Shown: positions 1-8,175, counted from the stretch's first letter. The stretch is DNA of 15,000 bases from Actinidia chinensis (GCA_009663005.1 CM018906.1:15001-30000); one strand, 5' to 3'. Made by a program: numbers and translations. Notes: a model not told the origin generated them from the sequence alone.

Positions 1-59
1 CCAGAAGAAACCCACGCTACTGTGTTTTTCATATACGATTAGTCAGAAAAATCATAAAA

Positions 60-545
60 GACAACTTGGGATGCTTCTAATGCCCAGAAAGATGAAATCA
101 CTAATCTGTTGGTGGTCAAGTCGTTGACGGGCACAAGTAATAGTGGGGAGATCGGAAAAGGAGGTTTTTTCCTATTTTAGGGACAGAATACGGAGCGCAT
201 CCAATAAGAAGTACTAGTCAAAGCGGTGGCTCAAACAGTCCCAACCTCCGATGTCTTATTTGAAACTACAAGATAACTTATATGATGAAATCGTGGCTAT
301 CATTACAAGACACTGGTGGGGTGGATCTGAGCAAGTTTGGAAGATTCACTGGAAGAGTTGGGACAGCATTTGTGCAAGGAAAATGGAGGGGCTGAGGGTG
401 CATTGGCTTTCAGAACCTCAAAGCTTTCAACATGGCCCTATTAGCCAAACAAGGGTGGCGTTTGATGACCCAGCCGAGTTCTTTGGCCTGCAGCGTTCTG
501 AAATTTGAATACCATCCTCGCACATTTCCTACGGGCTCAATTAAT
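60..545 (+). pseudogene. Decayed LINE (non-LTR retrotransposon) reverse-transcriptase fragment
   Basis: This is a remnant of the C-terminal part of a plant LINE polyprotein, the region after the reverse-transcriptase core. In one frame, FSYFRDRI (about 172-195) precedes MSYLKLQDNLYDEI and then HWWGGSEQVWKIHWKSWD (about 310-365). This matches the usual plant LINE pattern of a P-x-Y-x-M-S-x-F-K-L-P segment followed by F-W-W-G-G and K-I-H-W. The frame then shifts, and KAFNMALLAKQGWRLM followed by PSSLACSVLKFEYHPRTF continues in another frame (about 420-530), again typical of these elements. An in-frame stop lies before the WWGG block. Bases 60-150 resemble a worn Y-L-G-L-P stretch but are doubtful. 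No poly(A) tail or target duplication could be found, so both ends are approximate. It is dead, and it lies where the missing last part of the neighbouring Sm-E pseudogene would be. Confidence 0.8.
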
Positions 546-742
546 TGTCAACAAGCTAAATGAGATATCGAGGGACACCATAATGAATTTGGAAAACTAA
601 TAAAAACTGAAAGATTTCGCTAATAAATACAACAAACATGCTTTTAGGATAACAACACATAAAGCAAGAAGTAGCTGGGCGAATCTTAAAATCATTGCGA
701 TCAAGTGATAAACCTACATAAATATAAAAACAGAACCCATAC

Positions 743-1098
743 AATCATGCGGCCTTCCATCCTCATGTCCTTGTGCTCAAAAGCCATATTTGGATGCGAG
801 TTTTCTGTTCCAATACAGAAATAATGAACCACGACCGAAAACAAAAATATAGAAGAAAACTCACAAACCAATTCCAAGAGGAAAAAAATAAATAAATCGA
901 AATATAGCTCTTCCACTTTGAAGGAACCTGAAGATGAGAATCCGAAACCAACGTCCGTACGTACGCCCATGAATCAAAAGAGGCATATCCGTATTGTTAA
1001 GATATATACATCTAAGTAGAGAGAACGAGAGATAGAGATAGACGGAGAGAGTGTACGCCAGGTTGGGTCATTATTCTCTGAACTTTGATGGTCGCCAT
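743..1098 (-). pseudogene. Sm-E (snRNP core protein E) pseudogene, 3' end missing
   Basis: Sm-E is one of seven Sm proteins forming the ring around spliceosomal snRNAs in the nucleus. On the minus strand, an ATG at 1098 opens MATIKVQRIMTQP (1060-1098), nearly identical to the conserved start of plant Sm-E. After about 230 bases of intron-like sequence, TRIQIWL (about 784-804) is followed by FEHKDMRMEGRMI (743-781), which corresponds to the Sm1 region of the family. One T is missing between these two blocks, so the unspliced frame runs into a premature stop. A GT donor follows directly at 742-741. The first donor is poor (GGC before GTACAC), and the acceptor before TRIQIWL is unclear. The remaining half of the protein (the F-D-E-Y-M-N stretch and the Sm2 motif) is not found to the left, where a LINE fragment lies. 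The sequence above the ATG looks like an ordinary gene 5' flank, so this is more likely a decayed gene copy than a processed one. Confidence 0.78.
1017..1053. repeat. Imperfect GA-rich (CT on minus) simple repeat
   Basis: A run of GAGA and GATA words lies immediately downstream (on the minus strand) of the first Sm-E pseudo-exon. It is interrupted by ACG and ACGG, so it is an old, imperfect microsatellite inside the former intron. Confidence 0.55.
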
Positions 1099-1746
1099 GG
1101 TGGCTGCGGCTGCTACCTCCATCCCCTCACAGAGTGGCAAAACCCCTTGGAAGAAACAGGGATGGATCTTGTGATAAAACTTAGAACCCTATGCCAGGGA
1201 TCGGAGCCTTTGAGATCGGGTCTTCTTGCCAAAAATATACGCACACCGGATTCAAAACTTATAAGGCTAAGCTTGGGCTTTTGTAGCTGTTTGGTCCCCC
1301 CGTGAACGTAATATGGTTTTCAAATGGGTTCGTTCGTTTTTTTAATGAAGATGAAAAGCTATGTTTCGATCATTGTACTTTTGGGTGAAAATCATGACTG
1401 GATGATCTTCTGGAATCGAATGCAATATTTTAGAAAACATTTGTACGGGTGGAGTCAGGGTCAGAGTGTTTGTGGAATGATTTTTCATTGATCTACCAAA
1501 GAGAAAAAGAAAAGAAAAGAAATCTTCTTCTTGGTAATTTTCTTTTCGACTCATCGAGATCATGACAGAACAAGGAACCATGCTTTCAAAATAGAGGAAC
1601 CTTACTTCGTTTAGTTCTAGGGAAAAATAGCAATCAAAGGATCATAATAATAAAACCAAGGAGTGGAGTAGCATGGATCATTTTGAACAAACATGGAGAA
1701 ATCCCAATCACCACTCAAGATGTAAACAGGTTTTTGAGCTACATTA
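1099..1746. other. Region between Sm-E pseudogene and ATP synthase epsilon gene
   Basis: No gene is supported here. Bases 1099 to about 1320 would be the 5' flank of the Sm-E pseudogene on the minus strand; a TTATAAG word lies near 1260. The right part, up to about 1750, lies downstream of the poly(A) signal of the ATP synthase epsilon gene, so the two minus-strand genes are arranged head to tail. Short open frames on both strands lack recognisable motifs. Confidence 0.5.
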
Positions 1747-1752
1747 TTTATT
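1747..1752 (-). terminator. Poly(A) signal AATAAA of the ATP synthase epsilon gene
   Basis: The minus strand reads AATAAATAATG here, with the canonical hexamer 75 bases past the stop codon of the last exon. The spacing fits a normal short plant 3' UTR. Confidence 0.6.
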
Positions 1753-1827
1753 ACAATTTCAGTACCACCATGTAAAACCTGAGCAAACAAAAGAAACTCG
1801 GGCAGACTTGGCAACCAGCTTCCTGCC

Positions 1828-1856
1828 TCATTCTTCAGGAGTGTCCGAACGAATGG
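1828..1856 (-). CDS. ATP synthase epsilon subunit, mitochondrial: last exon (9 codons)
   Basis: This tiny exon completes the gene that starts at 5586. The minus strand has a strong acceptor, a run of ten T followed by CATCAG (AG at 1858-1857). The 29 exon bases follow: CC completes the split threonine codon, then IRSDTPEE and TGA. R-S-D-T-P-E is the conserved C-terminus of plant epsilon subunits. Joined to exon 1 (184 nt), the total is 213 nt, or 70 codons plus stop, which is the usual length in this family. The exon is too short for a simple ORF scan and was found by searching for the missing C-terminus. Confidence 0.9.
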
Positions 1857-2279
1857 CTGATGAAAAAAAAAATGAGATTATTTATCAGAAAACATAAAAC
1901 TTTTGATATTCAAGAAGCAATCAAACGCAAAGAACACGTATGACTCCTATAATTGCAATACATAATGAGTATAAAGAGGCAAGAAAATGACAAATCAGGA
2001 TAATATGTGATGAATGCTCTGCAAATGATGACGAATCCCTGGACTACAAGCCACTTATTTGCTTTCTGTTTTCACCTACGAATCGTGTCTTGATATAGCC
2101 CTTTTTAATGGGGTTTATATTCGCCTTTCTTCTCGCACAAATGCTTGCAGAGCCGACTTGAGGATGAAAAATTTCAGAGTTTGGACATGGAGGGGAAATT
2201 GAAACACCATGTATTGATGTTAGATCGGCCTAGCCACCGCTGCCGAAAACCGGCAATCCACCTTTTTGAGAGCTCGATC

Positions 2280-2542
2280 TATAAATTTACGGGATTCAAT
2301 TGATTTTGTGGGGTGGGTTTGGTGGAGCAGTGGCGGTGATGGCTCTTTGAGTTAAGAAATTAGGTGGACCAAACGGTGGTGCCGATGGTTCTAGATTGGA
2401 AGTAATTAGAAGAAGAAAAAAATTAATAGTTAGAGAAAAGTGGCAAGTGTTGCTGGAGGATTTGGGCACAAAATGAATAGCTAAAATAAAAAATGTACTT
2501 TTTGGCAAGGTACTTCGACTACTGTTGTTGGAGATGCTCTAA
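2280..2542. mobile_element. Possible MITE remnant, one end recognised
   Basis: The sequence ends in GTTGGAGATGCTCTAA (2527-2542), a terminal sequence I associate with common small plant DNA transposons (Tourist-like). I could not find the inverted partner to the left or a target duplication, so the left border is a guess. It lies inside the epsilon-subunit intron. Confidence 0.3.
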
Positions 2543-3259
2543 GAATGGTAAACCTATAAGTTGGGCAACAGAGACACAAGAAGATTCACAAGAAGATGAT
2601 GAAAGTGCTCTATCTTAGAGAAACTGACACAAACCATCCATCGTGGTGATAGCCTGCTAAAGTCCAAATGATCTATGACCATCTCAGATTCTCAATGCAC
2701 ATGGCAAAGGAAGTTAATTAAGTTAAAGATCTCCTTGACCAAACTCTCTAAGAAGCCTTCAAAATAAATACTAGAAATCACAAAAAATGTTAACTCTCAA
2801 AGTCAACCTATTTTCAGCAGAACAACTCCCAATGCCCAAACTTTGGGAAAAAACACACTTCTCCATAAACAATTACCATAACCAGCTAGAAACACCAAGA
2901 CAATATCTACTCAACTTCTCATTATGAAATCCCAAAATCCAATCTTGAAAAATCCAGCAACTTACTGCTTAATATACACAGATGAATAGCATCTCACCTA
3001 ACAATCCGACAAATAATCAACACCCATCGCCCTCAGGTTCACCAATATTAATTTATCCACCAAAAGTAAAACGATACAATTACATAGAATTATGCCACAT
3101 TACCAACAAGTCTTGTGCGTACACGGTGTGTCACCAACAGGAATATTTAAATAGTAATAGGTGCTCCACTACTGACTCAAGAGTCAGGACTGTTCAACGA
3201 ATCCCTTTTTTGCCAATTTTTCGTGCTTGCTTAAAAGCACATAGCACTGAGATAAAGCA

Positions 3260-3445
3260 ATGGAAGTCTTGGAAGATAATATGGCACCCCTAAAAACTCT
3301 TAGAGAATGTATCCAAACTTTTGCAAAAAGGGAACAAGTGCAGGAGGCTGACAAAGCCAATGACATCATAGATCGTTCTAAGCAACACAAAAGGCCAAGA
3401 AATTACGATGGATCATCTACACCTGCTATGGCCCAAAAACAGTAA
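3260..3445 (+). pseudogene. Coding-like fragment, possibly the tail of a FRIGIDA-like protein
   Basis: An open frame of 61 codons reads APLKTLRECIQTF near its start and SKQHKRPRNYDGSSTPAM near its end, then stops. A leucine-rich segment followed by a basic K-R-P-R and a Ser/Pro-rich tail is reminiscent of the C-terminal part of FRIGIDA-like proteins, but this is from memory and weak. The frame has a stop just before the ATG (TGA at 3248-3250), so any longer protein would need an upstream exon, and none is seen. A diverged second copy at about 4367-4424 reads SKQKKRPTTYYGSSSPIM in frame, which suggests the sequence was once coding. Both copies are antisense within the intron of the ATP synthase epsilon gene. 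It could also be chance or captured sequence. Confidence 0.35.
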
Positions 3446-4337
3446 TTCTAATTTGTTACGTATTCTGCCATCCCCATTGTGTGAGAAATAAAAAAAAAAG
3501 GAGGCCATTTAGATGTGGTAATGGAGAACCATCATTATCACACAATCCCGTAACCCACTTCTACACCTGAGACCGAGTGTGATACAAATCTTTTCTCTGA
3601 TTGCTAGACTCTTAATGTATTCCTTTCCTTAGCTCCTTTACTAGTGCCTAGGAAGAATGAGAGTGGGAAAGCGAAACACTTCATACAAGCAGTACCACGG
3701 AACATTTATATTACCTTTGACTCACTGTTTTGAGTATTCTGAATAAACAAAGAAATGTATGGCCCTAATTTGACAAATTCAGGCATATTTCTCACAGTTG
3801 AAATTCAAACAACCTATTAAAGCACAGGAAACCTTAAACTGTGACAGAAACTTTTTGACAAATTACTACGCAACCAAGAATTTGAACAGAATCATCACGT
3901 CAGTTCCTATATCCAAGCTTCAAAGAAAATTCAAAGTCCAAAATGCCCCACAAGCAGCCAGAATATATATGATGCGGCAAGTGTTCTAGTTTAATGAGGA
4001 AACATGAACCAATATCATAATGTTATTTTGAAGAGGAAAAGTCCCCTTGTAAGGTCACCTATAAACCCCTAAATCCAAAACCCATTAGACAACATCACAA
4101 GAAGCTCGCTAAAAGCAGCAGATTCACAATAGATTTTGAACACAATCAATCATTTTAAGAGAGTAAGACACATTTCCTCACCAAATAATCAAATATCATA
4201 TAACAAACAGAGGAATTAATCCTATGTAAAAGTGGCCCTACATCAGAGGCAACAATTGAAATTAGATGATAAATGAGATGGATAAGTAAGTTACTGGTTT
4301 CTGGTTGCCGCCTCATTTGGATACAAGAGAAATGGAC
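3355..4337. repeat. Tandem duplication, copy A
   Basis: Copy A matches copy B (4357-5451) in the same order and orientation. Shared landmarks include TTCTAAGCAA, ACAATC/CAAGTAACCCA, TTTTCTCTGAT-GCTAGAC, AGGAAGAATGAG-GTGG, CTCAGGCAT-TTTCT, ATAACAAACAG-GGAAT and ATCAGAGGCA. It ends in a decayed copy of the exon 1 end. About 270 bases (near 3800-4070) have no clear match in copy B. The many scattered substitutions and gaps point to an old event. Confidence 0.8.
4295..4337 (-). pseudogene. Decayed duplicate of the end of ATP synthase epsilon exon 1
   Basis: The minus strand reads GTCCATTTCTCTTGTATCC, then CAAATGAGGCGGCAA, CCAGAAACC and AGTAACTT. It aligns with real exon 1 at 5403-5451, which encodes [16 protein letters not shown], but with small deletions that break the frame. 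The GT donor is still present (4294-4293). This is the right-hand end of duplication copy A and lies inside the intron of the working gene. Confidence 0.75.
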
Positions 4338-4758
4338 CTAGATCAGACGCAACAATGGGACAATACATCATTCTAAGCAAAAGAAGAGGCCGACAACTTA
4401 CTACGGATCCTCCTCTCCTATTATGTTAGAGAAATACAAGAAAATGTGGAGGATATTTGCCAGTGGATAATGGAGAACACAATCAAGTAACCCAGTCCTA
4501 CAACTGAGACTGAGAGAGAGAAAATATTTTCTCTGATAGCTAGACAAGAACCTTGACGGTTAACAATAATACACTTGCTTCCTGAGCTCCTTAGTACTTA
4601 GGAAGAATGAGGGTGGCAAAGGGAGATACTTAACAGAGACGATAACACTTGACCCTTTTCATTTCCTCTTGCTCAGCCTTTTAGTTTTGGGTACTCTTTA
4701 TGAAAAGAAATGTGCGCGCATAATTAGAAAAAACTCAGGCATGTTTCTAATAGTGGAA

Positions 4759-4825
4759 ATTCGGATTTCTCAAGAAGAAAATCTCATTCGGATTTCTCAA
4801 GAAGAAAATCTCCCCCCCCCCCCCC
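4759..4825. repeat. Perfect 27-bp tandem duplication followed by C14
   Basis: Bases 4759-4785 and 4786-4812 are identical (ATTCGGATTTCTCAAG, then AAGAAAATCTC). A run of 14 C (4812-4825) follows directly. The lack of any difference between the two units suggests a recent slippage or repair event. Confidence 0.95.
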
Positions 4826-4848
4826 AAAATAATGTCACTTAAAAACTA

Positions 4849-5142
4849 GGCTCCATTTGATGGATGTGGATTTCAATTGAAAAAACTTGATATCATTCAA
4901 TGAGAATTGCTTACACTTAGATTTGGTAGTTTGCATTTGGATTTCGACACTGAGTTGTTGAAACCACTAATATTTCAATAGCATGATTGTAGTTATTGTT
5001 ATTAAAGAAATACATATCTTCTAACTCTAAACCACCTTCCCCTGGAATTTTGCAACCCACCTATAGCTAAATTTCTTATATTTTAGTTGAAATTAAACAT
5101 CATATCCCTTGATTTGAAATCCACGTCTATGCCGATGGAGTC
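4849..5142. mobile_element. Tourist-like MITE (PIF/Harbinger type)
   Basis: The left end GGCTCCATTTGATGG, then ATGTGGATTTCAA, mirrors the right end, which on the opposite strand reads GACTCCATCGGCATAG, then ACGTGGATTTCAA. The element is 294 bp with no coding capacity. The flanks are CTA and TAA, so the expected 3-bp target duplication has decayed if it existed. It lies in the epsilon-subunit intron and only in duplication copy B. Confidence 0.7.
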
Positions 5143-5356
5143 TAAATACACAAATCCATGTCAGAGTCATATAGAATCTCATAAGACCGGCAGATTCATA
5201 ATAATTCGATAATACAATCATCATTTTCAGAAAGTGAAACACACATTGTTATCAGATAATCTAATATCCTATAACAAACAGCGGAATCAATCATGGATAA
5301 AAGAAACCCTAGATCAGAGGCAGCAATAGAAATCAAATGACAGGTAAGATAATGTT

Positions 5357-5374
5357 GAGAGAGAGAGAGAGAGA
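5357..5374. repeat. (GA)9 microsatellite
   Basis: Nine perfect GA units (CT on the transcribed minus strand) lie about 30 bases inside the intron, just past the exon 1 donor. Confidence 0.9.
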
Positions 5375-5402
5375 GGAGAAGACGAAGAAGAAAAGGAATT
5401 AC

Positions 5403-5586
5403 TGGGTTTCTGGGGTTTTCCATCGGCCCATTTGGAGACGGAAAAATGGACTTTCTCGCGGGTGAGGGCTTCGGATTTGTGGGGCTCTTTGAGGCAGTTC
5501 CTCACGAGGTTCGCGCATATGTTCGAGTACGTTATGTATGTCATCCCCGCCGCTCTCCAGAACGGCACCGCCGCGTTCGACGCCAT
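5403..5586 (-). CDS. ATP synthase subunit epsilon, mitochondrial: exon 1
   Basis: The epsilon subunit is a small part of the central stalk of mitochondrial F1-ATP synthase and helps couple rotor movement to ATP synthesis in the matrix. Exon 1 starts [17 protein letters not shown] and contains [15 protein letters not shown] (about residues 21-35), [18 protein letters not shown] (about 39-56) and KPQKP. This is the conserved body of the plant protein and nearly matches the Arabidopsis sequence as I remember it. The exon ends after the first base of codon 62; if translation ran on into the intron, it would give a serine-rich tail foreign to the family. With exon 2 (1828-1856) the protein is 70 residues, full family length, with no stops or frameshifts. 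It has no long cleavable presequence, as expected for this subunit. The CT-rich 5' leader is at most about 70 bases before a hAT-like element begins. Confidence 0.95.
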
Positions 5587-5656
5587 TTTCTTTCTCTGTC
5601 TTCTCTCCCTCTGACCCTCACCTTTGTTCTTGTCAAAGATGCGTACCGAAGAATTC

Positions 5657-6084
5657 TAGGGGTGTGCAGATTCGGGTCGGGTTTTAATTTGATCACTGGG
5701 TTGTAATAGTCATCAAGTTTATGTGTTTTTTGTGCCCATTGCACTTGCCCCTAGGTTGTTCATGGGTCGGTCGGGTCGGGTTGGGGTTACCCGACACCCG
5801 AACTGAATTGATCGGATTGAAAAATTTTGGGCCCGAATCCGATCCAATAAATGGTCGAATCGGATCGAATGGAATTTGGTAGGGTTGGGGTCGGGTTGGA
5901 TAAAAATTATGAATTTTAGCATAATATTTTGTTAGGTTGGGCGGTCGGATTGGACGATTTAATGGCCCGACACCCGAACCGAATGTGATCGGGTTAGTTA
6001 AATTTCACCTGTTATTCATCCGTAGAGTGAGAGGGGTTGATCGGGTTCGGGGTTGACGGGTTGACGGATATTTGCACAGCCCTA
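5657..6084. mobile_element. hAT-like non-autonomous element upstream of the epsilon gene
   Basis: The ends form an inverted repeat: TAGGGGTGTGCA (5657-5668) at left and, on the opposite strand at right, TAGGGCTGTGCA (6073-6084). The interior is rich in GGGTCGGGTTGG words, typical of a common plant hAT-type MITE family. CCCGACACCCGAAC occurs twice (5790 and 5966, offset 176). No convincing 8-bp target duplication remains. The element begins only 71 bases before the epsilon start codon, so it forms part of the promoter or the 5' UTR. It contains a GGGCCC palindrome (5829-5834) that resembles the TGGGCC site II motif of plant respiratory genes. Confidence 0.7.
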
Positions 6085-6111
6085 CTTGCCACTCCTATAC
6101 TTTTACCTTAA

Positions 6112-6247
6112 GGCTCCATTTGGTACCAGTTTTTTTGTTGATTTTTTTTAAATTTATAAACAAAAAAACTAGTAAGTGATTTTTTTATTTTTTAAATTTA
6201 TAGCAAGTTTAAAAAAACTTGACTTTTAAGCACTAGCAAACGGAGCC
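6112..6247. mobile_element. Tourist-like MITE with TAA target duplication
   Basis: The ends GGCTCCATTTGGTACCAGT and (opposite strand) GGCTCCGTTTGCTAGTGCT are inverted copies. The 3-bp direct repeat TAA flanks both sides (6109-6111 and 6248-6250), as expected for PIF/Harbinger elements. The 136-bp interior is T- and A-rich and nearly palindromic, with TTTTAAATTTATA repeated. It lies 27 bases from the hAT-like element. Confidence 0.8.
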
Positions 6248-6293
6248 TAAGTTTCACTTTCTACTATTAACTTTAACACTGCCAGCAAACCAT

Positions 6294-6302
6294 TTAGGGT
6301 TT
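6294..6302 (-). promoter_or_regulatory. Telo-box (AAACCCTAA) upstream of the epsilon gene
   Basis: The minus strand reads AAACCCTAA, a motif common in plant promoters of ribosomal and mitochondrial protein genes. It lies about 708 bp above the ATG, but only about 140 bp if the two transposons at 5657-6084 and 6112-6247 (and one TAA copy) are subtracted. Its function is inferred. Confidence 0.35.
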
Positions 6303-7985
6303 AAGTTAAATATCGTTGTAACTTTTTTGTCAACATTCCGTTCAATTAAGAGTCATCTTGAGAGGCCAAATAACATCTTTTCATCCATTAATTGAACTTT
6401 ATAATAACAAATAGTCTATATTGATACTTGACTTAAATTATGAGAAGTTGACCGATGCAATTAAAAACAAAATTTTACTAGTAAAAATGCAATGCAAAAG
6501 TAATTTATCCAATTAAATTGTATGGGACCAGAATATCCTCTAGCATTTTCTTCTTAATCTAAAAAAACATTTTAACCCCAATTAGATAGATAGTCGTAGG
6601 GAATGCTATTCCTATCTTTGATTGTGCCAAAAAGATATATAACCCTTTGAAGAGAGGGAACCTAATATTTCCAAAAGTGTAACAGGAGAAGACGGTTCAG
6701 TAAATGATTTGTTGGCCGCACTTCATGTATGTTCATTATTGTACATGGCAGCTCACTTGTTATGGACTCTTGGGCATGCAGTAATTAACCTCGAACCTAG
6801 ATTAGGTTCGTATTAATTTTGTTCATATTGGGTGGGTGTTACCTAAATAAGGTGGGCATGTCCCAACGGATAGCCTGTCTGTTACATAAAATCCATGCTA
6901 CTATCATTCAACGAATGTGTCAGTGCGGCCCATACATATATGCTATTTATAGGGCCCAAGAGGAGGAGACCTCACATATATGCACGGTAACTGTGATTGC
7001 TTTGACATTTCATGCATAGTTATTGAAACTATAAATATAAATTTGTGGAGGATAAAATATCATATTTCATTTTCGATTGAGTTTGGACGAGCGTTGCCTG
7101 CAAATTGTTGCTTTATAACAAGTTCGGTCGGTATTTTCGTACAAGAGCACGATCTATGAAATTGTTCAGATAGAGATGCCCAAGGCCAGACTTTAGGGTT
7201 AGAAGGTAACGTACACAATAAGTTCTCTCTGTTATTCACACACTTGGGTCCCAACTCCGATGATTGGGTTGGTCTACTCGCTGACATGACAGTCGGAGCA
7301 TCCTCAAACGTGCTGAGCTGCAATATAAAATGAGACAACCCTTCTCTCCCAAATGTGCTCTCTCTCTCTCATGACTTTCTCTTTCTAAAACTAGAGCCAA
7401 TAACCATTTTCTTGCTTTTTTCTTTTCTGAGCACTAACTTGACCATCAAAGAGTTATCCCTGGAACAGCTCTGGATGATCTTTCTCATTGTTTCTGTCTT
7501 ACAAGCTTGCCGACCGAAGTTCTGTCACCAAAATTCACTTTCTAGCCACCGTTAACGTCATTTCATATCATTCTCACACTCCCACAACATGCAAACTCCA
7601 ATTAAACAAGTAATAATGCTCCCTAATATTTTGATTTGCTCCCTCTCTTTTCTTTCCCAACCCATGGCACTTGTCGAGCTGTGAAGTGGGCTGGGTCTCC
7701 GGCCACGAGCACAATATGAATCGATTTAGGTGGGGCAGAACACAAGCGCTAAGGTTGTGCCAGACGGTAACATTGTTTTGGGGGGCAATAGAACTGACAC
7801 GACATAAGTAGGAAAGTGGAGGGAGGGGTATGGCAAGAGCACAACGACCATGAAACACAACACATCGCAAGGTATGAGTTTGTGACGTCTTCATAAGGGT
7901 CGATGGGTCAAAGTAGGTTCGATGCAAATGAGATGGCATGACATCGTACAATTTTAAAAGTGGGCTAAGCTAGGAACCATACATC
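6303..7985. other. Intergenic stretch with no supported gene
   Basis: No gene or transposon ends were recognised. A TATA-like word (ATATAAAATGAG, about 7323-7334) followed by a CT-rich patch (7359-7371) resembles a plant core promoter on the plus strand, but the frames after it (for example 66 codons from 7355) show no known motif. A 125-codon minus-strand frame at 7574-7951 has no family signature and is probably chance. Confidence 0.4.
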
Positions 7986-8167
7986 TAGGGATGGATCCAG
8001 AATTTTATGTCAGGGGTAAAGTATAAAAAAAATAATAATATATTTTAAGAGGGCTAAAGTGTAAAAAATTTTAAATTTTAAAATTTAAAATAAAATTTAT
8101 AATTTTTGAGAAGTGAGGGAGAGCGAGGGAGAGCTATAGCTCATGCTCCTGGATGGTACCGCCCCTG
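7986..8167. mobile_element. Short hAT-like MITE (GGATCCAG...CCGCCCCTG type)
   Basis: The left end TAGGGATGGATCCAG pairs with the right end, which on the opposite strand reads CAGGGGCGGTACCATCCAG. This is the pattern of a common plant MITE with TAGGGGCGGATCCAG ends. The flanking octamers CATACATC (7978-7985) and CATATGTC (8168-8175) agree at 6 of 8 positions, consistent with a worn 8-bp hAT duplication. The 182-bp interior is AT-rich and non-coding. Confidence 0.6.
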
Positions 8168-8175
8168 CATATGTC

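Larger units (their letters stand above)
1857..5402 (-). other. Long intron (3546 bp) of the ATP synthase epsilon gene
   Basis: The donor on the minus strand is CCCA/GTAATT (GT at 5402-5401) and the acceptor is TTTCATCAG (AG at 1858-1857), giving phase 1. The intron is far longer than the 213-base coding sequence. It holds a diverged tandem duplication, a 294-bp MITE, a perfect 27-bp tandem duplication with a C14 run, a (GA)9 run near the donor, a plus-strand coding-like fragment and one end of another transposon. Bases 1860-2280 and 2550-3250 show nothing I can name. Confidence 0.85.
4357..5451. repeat. Tandem duplication, copy B (includes the real exon 1 end)
   Basis: This is the partner of copy A. 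It runs from the coding-like SKQKKRP stretch to the genuine exon 1/donor region. It is longer than copy A partly because of the MITE at 4849-5142 and the local duplication at 4759-4825, neither of which is in copy A. Both therefore probably arose after the large duplication. Confidence 0.8.

Noticed and set aside
2982..3293. A 103-codon plus-strand frame in the intron
   Set aside because: It has low-complexity Asn/Pro/Ser character with no domain. It overlaps the better-supported fragment in another frame.
5432..5744. Several plus- and minus-strand frames overlapping the epsilon-subunit exon
   Set aside because: They are shadows of the real exon 1 in other frames, or run into the hAT-like element. 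None resembles a protein family.
7321..7555. TATA-like word plus CT patch followed by a 66-codon frame
   Set aside because: The arrangement resembles a plant core promoter, but the frame has no known motif and no further exon could be found.
7574..7951. A 125-codon minus-strand open frame, the longest in the window
   Set aside because: It has no recognisable domain, mixed composition and no splice or promoter context. It probably occurs by chance.
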